From assembly GCA_036873135.1 (NCBI GenBank), contig JAPTYO010000007.1:9158763-9222762 (forward strand): a DNA stretch of 64,000 bases, read 5' to 3'. The notes beneath the pieces are model-generated. The model worked only from the letters and a program-made list of their open reading frames with translations, did no database searches and was not told where the DNA came from. This document shows positions 14,162 through 24,869 of the stretch, piece after piece; position 1 is the stretch's first letter, and every line of letters begins with the position of its first letter. Both the position numbers and the translations under genes were made by a program. Origin of the DNA: Clarkia xantiana subsp. parviflora (lineage: Eukaryota > Streptophyta > Magnoliopsida > Myrtales > Onagraceae).

Positions 14162-14554
14162 ATGACGAACTTTACCGCTTTTTTGGCCGTGAGCCTACTA
14201 CTGATCGCCATCACCACCACCGCCCACGGCGGCTCTGAACCCAGAAAGCTCGACGAGAAAATCCCCGGAACGACAGAGAAGTGTACACCGTGTGAAGAAG
14301 AATCCCCACCATCACCGCCGCCGCCAGTGCCTTGTCCGCCACCAGCTGCTCTACTACCGCCACCTCCTCCTCCGCCCAAGAAGACACCAACACCGTCATC
14401 ATCAAACTCCCCGCCGCCACCTTCTTCCTATATATACATCCAGGGCCCACCCGGGGACCTATACCCGATCGACCAGGACTTTAGCGGGGCCGCTCAGGGC
14501 TTGTCGGGGTTCTTGGTCGGGTTCGCGTTGCTCGGTCTTCTAGCTTTTTGGTAA
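14162..14554 (+). CDS. Secreted proline-rich (extensin-like) cell-surface protein
   Basis: Single exon, 130 residues. Residues 1-22 form a signal peptide (hydrophobic FLAVSLLLIAIT). A CTPCEEE segment follows, then a proline-rich middle (about 48-88) with SPPSPPPP, PCPPP and a run of seven prolines, the kind of sequence that is hydroxylated and glycosylated in cell-wall proteins. A short YIYIQGPPGDLYPID segment leads to a hydrophobic C-terminus (about 110-130, ending LLGLLAFW). The tail looks like a GPI-anchor signal or a membrane segment, placing the protein at the outer face of the plasma membrane. Many plants have such short leucine-rich-repeat-free, extensin-like proteins, with unknown specific roles. 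The start at 14162 is the first ATG and gives the signal peptide directly. Confidence 0.8.
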   Translation: MTNFTAFLAVSLLLIAITTTAHGGSEPRKLDEKIPGTTEKCTPCEEESPPSPPPPVPCPPPAALLPPPPPPPKKTPTPSSSNSPPPPSSYIYIQGPPGDLYPIDQDFSGAAQGLSGFLVGFALLGLLAFW

Positions 14555-16796
14555 TTGTATGTAACTGGTAGCGATATTCTTCGACCAATAAAAAAAAAAG
14601 TACGTCCGTACGTACGTTGTAGGATTATTAAGATTTTTTCTAATTCATTGTTGACAGATGATCGAGGAGCTCAAGAACAGTCGATCTCAATCTGACTAGT
14701 TTAATTTCTTCTTCTACGGTGTCTATTTTATATATTATATATATAATAATATATTATATATATAATAATGTGGGTCCTCCAGTATTCTAATATATATATA
14801 ATATTATTTATCTTTGTACTCATAAATTCTTCCCGTAGAATGATTATTGGGAATTCTTCAATAAAATGTTATCTTTATATGCTTTCTTAATTATTTTTTT
14901 TCCCAAATATATGCTTCCTTATTTAAATTTATGAGAATGACGACTTTATAGAACATATATATAGCATGCGTTGGTGCTAACAAACAAATTTAGGGACGAA
15001 TTGAAAGGGACAATGTTAAGACCAGCTCGATTTAAATATAATTATTCTTATTAAATTAGATAATAACACCTGGTTGTAACATTAGAATTTTAAATTAATT
15101 TTACAGTTTCAATACGTAATTAATATTACGTTACTTGGTACAACCGATAATTTTAGAATTTAAAATGCACTAAATTAATATACATCATTGAAAAAAAATT
15201 ATATAATTTTAACATTTAGAAATTTATTTATTACTCTTATTTAACCTACAGTATTGTAAAATTTGGGTTTTTCATCAAATCTGACATAAGTAATGCATAT
15301 TGTTGTGTTATCACTTTGATTTACTGCGCATGATCAATTAGCACGATTAGCAAAAACAAACAATATAATATAGGCTATAAATAGAATCAAGTTGATCAAC
15401 CACTAACTACTACATTGGGTAAATACAAAACAAGACAGTAGATTCAATCTCCATCAATGTCATTGAGAGCCATCTACTTCAAGGAAAGAATAAACTGACT
15501 TATGAATTAGTTCTTTCTCTCCTATGTATTTAAATGTAACTGATTAAAATGCGTACTTTGAATAGTTTAGTGAAGTATACATACATATATACTGTAAAAA
15601 TATTTAATGGATACAGATTACAGATGATTTGATATTTAACAAGTTGACAACGCATCAATTCTTGCTACGTAAGAAAAAAACGGGACCCGCATGATCTATT
15701 GTATATGCCCGTAAGCTGATGAAAACAATTAAGCCCATAAGATAATGAGCTCGTGATCAGCCCAACCCAAAATAAATTAGGCAAGCAGCTGGAGCAGGAC
15801 GGTACAGAATGTGCATGCCAATAGTAGAAAGAAAATATATATAACACATAATGTCGGCCCAATTACAATCAGGGTTCAGCTTCCCTAAGAACACATATAT
15901 TTACATCTAATTAAATATTTTTAACTTTATTATTCAAATTCCCATACTAATAGATTTTCCAAAAGTTAACAACACGATTGTGGGCAAATCCGCCACATTT
16001 CTTAAGGATTCAAATGATGAGAATAAGAGAAAATTAGTGAGAGTAGATCACTTATCTAAAGTAAACATAATACTAATTTATTAAATTAGATAATGACCAC
16101 TAGCAATTTTTTTCTAATATAGTTGAGATCACACTACTATATTGTTTGATTTTGGGGTTACAAGTTCGAATCACTAATAACTTGATTAGAATTATTTTAT
16201 GAGAAAATGAGGAGTACTATTTACCGGGACGGTCTCCTGAGTTTTGAGTTTTGACTATACTAGGTCGTGGATGGTTGATGTGTTGACAAGGTCATGGCAT
16301 ATGTTGGTTGTTCAAATATATAATATGCTTGTATATAAATATGAGAAACTAGCATTATGTAGTAAAATGGATTTATAATATCACAAATTCACAATAACCC
16401 ATACATTTTTATTTAGCATAAGAAAAAAAAAACTAGATAACACATAATTAATAAAGTAAACAATTATAAAATTAAAAATCAACTCTATATTCAACTCTAA
16501 GTCTCAAATGTCCATTATCTAGACATATGACGCTAAAAATAGAACTTTACCATCTACAAACTTCCCCCAATAATTGCCACAAACAATAATAATAAATAAG
16601 ATCAAAAGTTTGCTTACCCATAAAAAAGAAATTGCTATTGGACACATCACACAGGGAATCCTCACGTCCGTTGAACGTGGTAAATGCTAGTATTAGTATT
16701 TTTTGTAATGAGTATTATAGGAGATCATCATCTGTTATTTCAGATTTAAATTAATCTCCAATCTTATTGTGATGGTCATATACTAGTATTATTATA
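14555..16796. other. Intergenic DNA, no gene seen
   Basis: AT-rich spacer with TA-rich stretches at 14728-14800. At about 16110-16190 is a segment with a B-box-like GTTCGAATC, possibly an old SINE remnant but without a clear tail or target duplication. No gene was supported. Confidence 0.5.
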
Positions 16797-17393
16797 TCTA
16801 TATACCAATATATAATTTATGTTGGGTCCTCACCCCTAAAAGTCACTTACCTTCCAAAAGGTTCCACACATACATTCCAAAAGTCACATACTTTCTAAAG
16901 TTTAAACCAAACTATTTCGTCCGGTTTGGATTAAATTTTGTTATCAAACCGGTTTACACCGAAATCTTACCGAACCGGCACAATATATGAAAAAAATAAG
17001 GCCTTTGGATGTAGAACCAAATTGGGACAATTATAAATTTCGATAAGCCGAAGAAATGCGTAACTGTTGTAGCTCTAAACTATGATTTAATATATGATAT
17101 GTGATGCATTAACGATTCAACATATTTAGGGTCGCAATTTTATTGATATATGTATGCGGTATTTGAAAAACACACTCAGTGAAGCTGCCCGTTTAATTAC
17201 ATATAATGTCCCAACTATCAAAGGACAATCATGCAAAAACTCCGATTTTTTCCATAATGATCACTAAATTCTATACATGTTACTAGATAAAAATAGACTT
17301 ATTATTAAACGTAATTATAATTATACTTTAACAACTTATATAAATAACAATCTTAGAAATATTCATGTGCAAAGCACATGCATAAATAATTAG
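16797..17393 (+). mobile_element. Small non-autonomous Helitron
   Basis: The left end reads A|TCTATATACCAATATATAAT, nearly the same as the start of the larger Helitron at 18271. The right end has the hairpin CATGTGC-AAA-GCACATG (17364-17380), a 10-base spacer, and TTAG followed by T. Helitrons begin with TC, end in a hairpin followed by CTRR, and insert between A and T; the flanks here (A on the left, T on the right) agree. TTAG departs from CTRR in its first base. The 597-base element has no gene. Confidence 0.62.
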
Positions 17394-17411
17394 TATATAT
17401 ATATATATATA

Positions 17412-18208
17412 TGTTAGGTTCCGAGATCTGGGTCAAAGGATGATCGGCTCAAATCCCGTTTCTCACTGGAGATGTAGATGATCTGATGTCTTCGGGTTGC
17501 TCTGCCTTGTCTTGCGTCCTTCCTTCCTTCCTTCCTGCAGAAGGGGCAGTACCAGACACAGAGAGGGGGTGGTGCCTGGTGAACCCTCTCCGATGCCTAA
17601 GTCAGTATCGTTTTTAGAGAGATAAACTAGAGAGATGTCAGAGCAAAATAATCCAAATTGCCAAGATGTCCAAATGAATTGTGAAGGTGGGGTATTTATA
17701 GGCAACGGTGTCATTAAGGTGGCTTAATGACATCGTTAACCTTTAAACACAATTAATTAACCTTTAAGCGCATAATTAAGACCTTAGGATACGGAGAAGG
17801 TAGGCGGAGTGAACCGAGTGTGGGAGTCCAAAAATGGTGCCGGGGCCCTTGGGGGGAGGAGAAATCTGACCCCCAAGGGTAGGGGTTGGGTGAGGGCACC
17901 CAACCCCTCCTAGGGAGGATGGGGTTGGCCAACCCCATCCCTCCTAGGAGAGATCGGGTTGACCGACCCGATCTCTCCTAGGAGAGATCGGGTTGGCTGA
18001 CCCGATCTCCCCTAGGGGAGGTCGGGTGTGGCCACCCAACCTCACCTAGGTGAGTTTACCTTGGCCGGACGAGCGCTTCGGCCTCGTCCGAGCCGTTGAT
18101 GTTCTCGCGAAGTGTCCGGGTTGAAGTTTCGATTTACAATCGTTAATGGGATGATAAAAATACAACGGTTCGGAAGTCAACGAGTTCAAATTGGGCGTAT
18201 ATCCATCA
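17412..18208 (-). mobile_element. Solo LTR related to the 33.6-41 kb retrotransposon
   Basis: The 797-base segment runs from TGTTAGG to ATCCATCA and is flanked by ATATA on both sides, though within an AT repeat. It shares organisation and words with the LTRs at 33560 and 40139: a G-rich run, CTCTCCGATGCCTAAGT, a TAGAGAGA block, and GTATTTATAGG, which on the minus strand is a TATAAATA box near 17693-17700. The matching end TATCCATCA supports the same superfamily and minus-strand orientation. No internal region is present, as expected after LTR-LTR recombination. A 34-bp palindromic tandem array lies at about 17870-18056. Confidence 0.78.
17870..18056. repeat. 34-bp palindromic tandem array in the solo LTR
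   Basis: Four to five units of 34 bases each begin with CCTAGG. Each contains an inverted pair such as GATCGGGTT...GACCCGATC or GGGTTGGCCAACCCC. Units differ by point changes but keep the inverted symmetry. The array lies about 180 bases upstream of the LTR TATA box on the minus strand, that is, in U3. Confidence 0.85.
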
Positions 18209-18465
18209 ATATATATATATATATATATTTTCAAAAGATAAACTAGGAGATTGCGAAAATCCTCTCCACATCTATTTACCAATATATAATTTCTTTAACC
18301 CAAAAGACACATCTTCTCAATTGTGTGTTGTCAATCCTTCAAAGGGTGCAATTTTAATACCAGCCGGCCAAACATATGTGAACCAGGTCCGGAATAAATG
18401 AACCGGAAAACAAAATCCAACAGAATCTGTCGTCGTTCCTCAGTTTCCCTCACACGTCACGCCCT

Positions 18466-18840
18466 ATGAACCTCAGAATGATTGAATTGAATCATCTGCT
18501 GCTAGCCAACCGCTCGCCGCTCGCCTTCCCCTCCTCCGCTGCTCCGCCTCCCGCTCCTCCGCCCGCCGCTCCTCCGCCCGCCGCTCCTCCGTCGCCCATC
18601 ATTTCAAATCCACAACGGCTCTGCTCCATCGACGACCTGACTCTCCCAAAATCAACCGCCTTCCCAACTCCGTAGGCACGATGCACCACCGTCATCCGCA
18701 AATTGCCCGAAGCCTGCCGCTCCTCCGCCGCCACAACAGTACCGTTAGAGCGGTGTTACATCAACGAGCCGTCTCTCCCTATTTGGGCGACTCATAGTTG
18801 GAAGAAATCTTCATGCAGCAGGTTCCTTCCAGGTAATGTC
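18466..18840 (+). other. GC-rich Ala/Pro-coding segment of unknown origin
   Basis: An island of CTCCGCCCGCCGCTC repeats is open from 18466 to 18675 (about 69 codons, Ala/Pro-rich). It is followed by more GC-rich sequence ending in TTCCAG|GTAATG, which looks like an exon donor at about 18833. It could be a captured first exon of some gene. No domain is recognisable and the frame is interrupted. Confidence 0.3.
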
Positions 18841-19319
18841 ATCTCCAAAGTTTGAGGTCGTTGCAGAACAAAAAAGGTCTAATTTATAAATAGTCATTTG
18901 AGTTCTAATTGGAGTCGCCCAAAGTATTTGGTAAGCAACCAATTCTCTGCATAGATCTCATACTGCTGTGGATATTCGACTTTTTCGCATTAAATGTATT
19001 ACTCCTTAACGCTTGATGAATTTTGGCGTTTTGAATTGGACAGTGATATAGATTAGATTATACAATGTTCAATCTACCTTAGCACATTGGATTAGCATAT
19101 ATTTCCTATAATTGAGGAAGTGATTATTCACATATATATAGATGGAATGTATTCGGTTCCATGTTTAAGTAATTTTATGTATGTTGGAGTACCTTATTTT
19201 GGGTTTGGGGTCGACAGTACCCACATTCTTCATACCAATAATTATGAATTCACTCATTTTCTTTATATGGTGGACCATTATTAACTCAAAGGATATTTGC
19301 AATGGACTTTTATTTGCAG

Positions 19320-19722
19320 GATGATCGCAAATTGTGCTGGAGCTATCAATATTGGTCAAGGCAAAAAAATTCCCCTATTTTTTTTTTTATAAAACTTCCT
19401 TCTGATACTGTCTTCCTTCGCAAATTATGTTTAACAAGTCATCGCCTTAAGTAGATATTTACTAGCTTTGAGACAAGTTTATGGACAATCTGTTTTAGTT
19501 ATGTCGGGAAGTACTTCTGGACTCACTATTTCATCATGGTTTTGGGAGCATTATACACCTTCCCATCATGGAAGATGAACAATGTAAGCACACATTGACA
19601 AAATTTCTGAAATATTCTGAATCATTAAAAGCTTATGCATATAATATTGACTATGCGTTGCAGGTACCGCATACAACTTAACTGCCTTTTATTTTGCCAT
19701 GTTACTTCCAACATGAACCCTA
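19320..19722 (+). pseudogene. Cycloeucalenol cycloisomerase (CPI1) pseudogene fragment, three exons
   Basis: Three consecutive exons remain with introns between them. Exon A (19320-19360) encodes DRKLCW...YW, matching the DRxLCWKDRYW region but with one base lost near its end. Exon B (19499-19583) encodes SYVGKYFWTHYF then LYTFPSWKMNN and keeps its GTAAGC donor. Exon C (19664-19722) encodes VPHTT, lacks a few codons, then reads in another frame as LLFCHVTSNM. Functional CPI1 opens the cyclopropane ring of cycloeucalenol in plant sterol synthesis in the ER. Here both ends of the gene are missing and frameshifts are present, so no enzyme is made. Retained introns show that genomic DNA, not cDNA, was copied, as expected for Helitron capture. 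Confidence 0.8.
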
Positions 19723-20039
19723 AACCCCCTCATAGAATTGTGTAATTCTATGGAGGTAATTCTATGGATGGTTGTTACTTCAGGCACTCCAGCATCAAAG
19801 ATTCCATGTTTGATAGATGGAGAAAGCACATATATGAGATCAACTGGTCGAGCTTGACGGTTGTAAATGGGTAGACGGGCAAACACTCATTCTGTTTGCT
19901 AGGTGGGCATACATCTTTGTTCTCTTGCATGTTTTCACAACCATTTAGTGAGAGTTCCTCTTTGTTCCTTCATGAGGTTGTCTTGATTAATTTGGATTAA
20001 TTCATGTTGATGGTAGATGGATAAACATCTAATTCCTAA

Positions 20040-20260
20040 ACTCTTGGTTATTCATTATTTTATTTAATTTAGTCTCATTGGCTGAATTTACCCATGAATT
20101 TATGCAGGCACATTGCTTTGTCATGTCTCTGCTATTGGTAATCTCTAGCCATCATTAAATTGCTCTCTCAATCTGCAATATAAAGAGCCTTTGCTGATTA
20201 TGTCTGCAAAAATTGTCAAACTTCTATGCTCTTGTGGAACGTCACAACGCCTTGCTCTGT
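20040..20260. repeat. Segment duplicated within the Helitron (copy 1)
   Basis: The part from TGCAGGCACATTG (about 20104) through GGAACGTCACAACGC matches 21727-21895 at roughly three-quarters of positions, including TGCAATATAAA and GACTGCAAAAATTG-type words. The part just before it (20040-20100, TTCATTATTTTATTTAATTT...GGCTGAAT) is also repeated at about 20695-20755. Confidence 0.55.
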
Positions 20261-21124
20261 GGGAATATGTATATACTGGTAAGAGCCATGAAAAATGTAT
20301 AGATCTACTTTCCTTTTCGTTTTGGGAATTGTTTAACTGGCTCTAATATAAATGTGGAATACGAGATTTGTTTGACCACACCCACAAATATGTTCCGACT
20401 TCCGTCCCACAGGTTCACATTTTCACAATCACCGATTTATATGTATAGTATCCTAACAAGCTTTTTAGGATTTAGAGTATATCAAACTAAACCTGCTCAG
20501 ATCCTTGCAAATGAATTTTCAGTTTGAACAAATTCTCATCTATGTGCAATTTGACCCTCAAATCTGCTTACTCAAAACTCATGTCGACATATTTTTAGAT
20601 TTTACTATCGAGTTCGGTTCAAAACCGCGTTTGGTACGTAAAAACCACATGTACGCACACGCATATCTCTTAATTTAGTACTGATGGGTCGTTTGTTCTT
20701 CATTATTTTGTTTAATTTGGTCCGAGTGGCTGAATATACTTGTGAATTCATGGTAGAATATATTGGGTTGCAATTGAATTATAATTATGTTCAATATATT
20801 TTTATGAGGTTGACTTGGTTTTGATTTTGATTCTCTGTAATTGCATTAATGGAGATGATGAATTTAGTGAAGGTTTGTGCTTTTTAGCAATGGTGCAGAA
20901 GCATGTTTTAGATTTTCCTTTCCCAAGCTTAGTTTTCTTTAATACAATGTAGAAATATTAGGTGTTGATGCTCCCTCTACTACTCGCTCTTACAGTTTAT
21001 GGTTTCTTAGAGGATCAGGAAAAAAACCTTGATAACTTTGCTAAACTATGATAATATAGATGGGCCTTATTGATTGTTATAAGTTCGATTCTTGAACACT
21101 TTGGGTCTCACATCGATTGGATTA

Positions 21125-21410
21125 TGCAGGTAAATCTGAGATTCCATATCCCTTTGCCGATTCAGGAAAAATCCACAACTCAATTTTACCTGATTTGTTG
21201 TTTTATGCTCAATTATTGACTGGAAGTGTTGAATTAGCGGAAGAGTTGCTAAAATCAGTGGATGCTAATCAGTAAATTATCTAAATTTTCAGTGAATCAA
21301 TTGTTCGACAAGCTGCTGGATTTTTTTTTGAAAAATAACTTGGATGGATTTTGTAGGAGATGGAAAGCGATTGTGGATGAGTGGGTGAATGTGAATCAAT
21401 CCGAGAAATA
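21125..21410 (+). pseudogene. Possible captured exons, one MED26/TFIIS-N-like
   Basis: After TTTTGTAG at 21351-21358 the frame reads RWKAIVDEWVN then a stop about 20 codons in. WKxxVDEWV resembles the end of the TFIIS N-terminal domain of plant MED26-like proteins. Just upstream, from TGCAG at about 21130, a frame of about 48 codons (including LPDLLFYAQLLTGSVELAEE) stays open to TAA at about 21274; I do not recognise it. Both have exon-like borders but no complete gene. Confidence 0.3.
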
Positions 21411-21726
21411 GCTGAATTTACAGTCTTGGGAGGTAAAATGTGTGGAAAATTTTGCAAAACTGATATAACTGTATACCTGAAAATTTTCAATGGGTGGTCT
21501 GAATTATTTATTGGCTACATGGTTTAATAAATTTCTAAAATTTCCATGTAAATGAAGTTTGGGTTAACTCCACATGTTTAGGAATCTAGGTTTACTGAGT
21601 TTGGTTTTTTTTTTTTTTAAATTATAATTTTGTTTGAGTTAATTGAGAGAATTTTTAACAGGTTCGGCCAAAAATAAATAAATTTGAACAGGTCCTTATG
21701 AAGGGGTCTGTGGAAGATAAGAGTTA

Positions 21727-21900
21727 TGCAGGCACATTGAGTTTCCCTGTCTGCTATACGTATTTTCTGGCCATCGTTAAATTATTTTCCCGACTTGAAG
21801 TTGAAACTGCAATATAAAAAGCATTTGCTAATTATGACTGCAAAAATTGGCAGACTTCAATGTTCTTATGGAATGTCATAACACATTTCTCCACTTTTTC
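21727..21900. repeat. Segment duplicated within the Helitron (copy 2)
   Basis: Diverged direct copy of 20104-20250, with small insertions such as GACTTGAAGTTGAAA. Confidence 0.55.
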
Positions 21901-23381
21901 ATTGCAATCACACACTCGTGACTTCATATTTTCATTTCCAATGTGTATGCTTGCAAATAGTTAGAGACCACAACCACTTGATTGTATACATTACTTAGAA
22001 TTTTATTAAGAAAATATAAGATGAATTGAATATGTACTTCTCATATGGACAATCTTCGTTTGCATATATGATTTGTAGTGATTGAATACAAATGAATAGC
22101 AAAATAAATATGACTTATTACAACGCATACATATGCTGATATCGAATGATCTGTCATTAGGTATAGCTAGCAGTTCGATAAAGATAAAATCTTCACTTAG
22201 CGTATATAATATTTGAAAATTATATTTTCCTAAGGTCATCACCCCTTTTAAGTCCAATCTACAGTTCAGAGAACAACACCTTCCATTTTCCAAGTCCGAA
22301 TAGAGGGATTTGGAGTACGAATAACTGCCTTCAATGTCTGTCATTTTTTTAAGTACACACTTGGTACATTTTAGATACAGTAGTTTCTTAAGAATTTAAT
22401 CAATTAAAATATTACTTCCTATTAAATGATTTAGTTACTAGCATAATATATTTGATTGCTAACTGTGTGTTCTTTATATGATTTGATTATTTTATTTGGT
22501 TTTGTACATGTGAAACTATTTTATGCTTATTGATAACCTTTTATTGCATGTGTGCACATGCAATTTCCTTGATTCATCCACGTATTGAATGTCACTTTCT
22601 AGCATACAATGTTGCAATCAGTGTAGTGAAATTGTTGGTTCCTTCGATGCTTTTCATTAAATCCTCTAAATCCTTATGCTTGATGAAGAAATTATACCCA
22701 AAAAATTAAGAATGCTTTTTACAAATGCAGAGCTAGCAGACTTGGTAGAAAGCATCATAATGATAATGATTTAGCTCATTTTTTGCTTGGGATGATTTAT
22801 GCTACCGAAGCTCTCTAGCCTAGGCTATTATATCTAGAAGTAATAACTGTACATTCTTTTGAGATGTTACAACTCTTATTTTTATGCAATATCAAAAAGT
22901 TCTTTCTATATGAAAGAAATCGATGTATATGTTACAATTTAACGTATATAATTACATGATACTAACATATACACAAATATTAATTGCAATCATTTTTCTT
23001 TCGTATACATATGTATTGATTCCACTATTTATATGGGTAGGAAAACCATAATTTTGGGATGACAATATCAGATGCATTAAAAATTTAGATAGCTCTATGT
23101 CCATATACGTAATTTCGGTACGAAAGTCAACTGACGCGGTCTACGTTGCTTAGCACTTAAAACGCATGATGTCCAACCTATCGAGAATAAATATTGAAGC
23201 TACACTTCTTTTCCTTATGTTGGATCATTTGTTCATTTATTATTTTCTAATTCTTTTCTTTTCTTTAGATTTTCATTACCATCTAATCTTTTAATATTAC
23301 TTACCCTTCCAAGTTATATTTAAAAAAAAAAAAAAAAAACTTAATAACTTGCACGTGCAATGCACGTGCTGTAATAACTAG

Positions 23382-24760
23382 TATCTTAAGAAGCAAAGAT
23401 ACTGAGGTAGATAGGAGAATAATGCAATTTTTTTTTTTGTGAAATAATAATGCAATAATAGTTGCTACCAAACAAAACAAAACCTACATTATTTAATTTA
23501 TGTCAGTTGTGTTGGGACATAATGTCCGCCCGCGAACTCGACTTGATCACCGCGCATTTATTATGTATATAAAGGGATAGATTAGGATTTGTTTCTTGAA
23601 ACTTAAATAACAAAATTAGTAGAGCAAATAAGAACTGAACTCTATAATGAATAAATATGTATAAATGAGATTAATGCTGAGTATTTATAGGCTTCAAATA
23701 ATAATCTTGTACCACTCGTTAACCATGAACTGACTCATTAAGAGTTTATTGTATTGACGAATTTACTTGTGATTAATACTAAAAAAAATTAATAGACTTT
23801 AAAGCCTCTCGAGTTGAGTATTAGTGAACTCGAATCGATACAGAAAAGCTTGAATTTAGTTTGAGCAGTTCACGAATCACTTAATTCACTTATACCTCTG
23901 TAATAAGTGGTGTCTAACCTCCCCTTGTTGTAATAAAGGCGGAGGCATTGGAGTTTCCACTTGTGTACGTGTGTGGACATAGTGATTTAGCTTTTCTCTT
24001 AAGAGATTGTTTAATAAAGTCATATATATAATCCTCACGTATTAAGTAGGTGCACTCCGGAAGCTGACAAATCTATCTATTACCAAAAAAAGGTCAGTTG
24101 TCAGATCTAATTTGAATTTTTCTTATGATTGATTGATCACTGTCCACCATGAATACATGTGAAACACTGGCTATGCAGTGATAAACTACGTACAGCATAC
24201 TAATCTGTATATCAACCTTTAATTAATATTAGTAACAATAAGTGAAATTCGATACTATATTTTGTTACGTTATCCAAATCATTATATATGTTTTTTTTAT
24301 ATAAGTATGTTTGAAATATTATTGTCAAGAATCAACATCATATTTCATCACTCTACCGTTAAATTTCTGTTGAAAATATTAACAGTGCACATCATTGACG
24401 TCGAACTAACATAAGTTGCAGTAATTAAGGTTAAAAAAAAGGATAAAATTATATTAAAAAAATGTGAATGAAATGAAATTCTAAGAATTCTTTCAATATT
24501 AACATAATTAATAATTTTCAAAAATGAACAAATGAAAATCTAATATTACAAAAAAAATATAGAAAAATGAAGTTTTTTTTTTTTTTGTACACATTAAAAC
24601 GCAGAAAACTAGAAAATTATCATTCGTAAAAACCAATAATTCGTTTTTTCTTTTAATATTGTGTTTACAGCTAGCTAGCTCTATAGGCTAGTGCATTTGA
24701 GCACATCTTCATATCTTAAATCAATAATTGGCTAGGAGTTTCTTACATGTAAAAATTATG
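23382..24760. other. Intergenic DNA upstream of the first major-latex-like gene
   Basis: AT-rich spacer with A/T runs (for example T13 near 24574). No gene or clear element was supported. Confidence 0.55.
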
Positions 24761-24761
24761 C

Positions 24762-24769
24762 TATTTATA
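24762..24769 (+). promoter_or_regulatory. TATA box of the first major-latex-like gene
   Basis: TATTTATA lies 108 bases before the ATG at 24870, in a CTATTTATAGG context. Confidence 0.5.
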
Positions 24770-24869
24770 GGTAGGGTTTTGTGCACTTGCATTGCATCAG
24801 TATCTGGTTCTAGCTAGCTTATTATTTATTTTTGCACTTATTTGTGTCTCTTTGATAAAAATTAAGATA

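Larger units (their letters stand above)
18271..23381 (+). mobile_element. 5.1-kb Helitron carrying broken host exons
   Basis: The left end reads A|TCTATTTACCAATATATAAT, closely like the start of the small Helitron at 16797. The right end has a hairpin made of GCACGTGCA and TGCACGTGC (23351-23369), an 8-base spacer and CTAG (23378-23381), followed by T. TC start, hairpin plus CTAG end, and A/T flanks are the Helitron hallmarks. No Rep/helicase coding is visible, so it is non-autonomous. Inside are three decayed exons of cycloeucalenol cycloisomerase, a possible MED26-like exon, and two internally duplicated segments. The pairing of these two ends as one element is inference. Confidence 0.62.

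Noticed and set aside
14143..14450. Minus-strand Gly-rich frames
   Set aside because: Reverse complement of the proline-rich coding sequence; poly-Gly is the expected artefact.
22006..22344. 112-codon minus-strand frame in the Helitron
   Set aside because: No similarity recognised and composition matches the surrounding AT-rich DNA.
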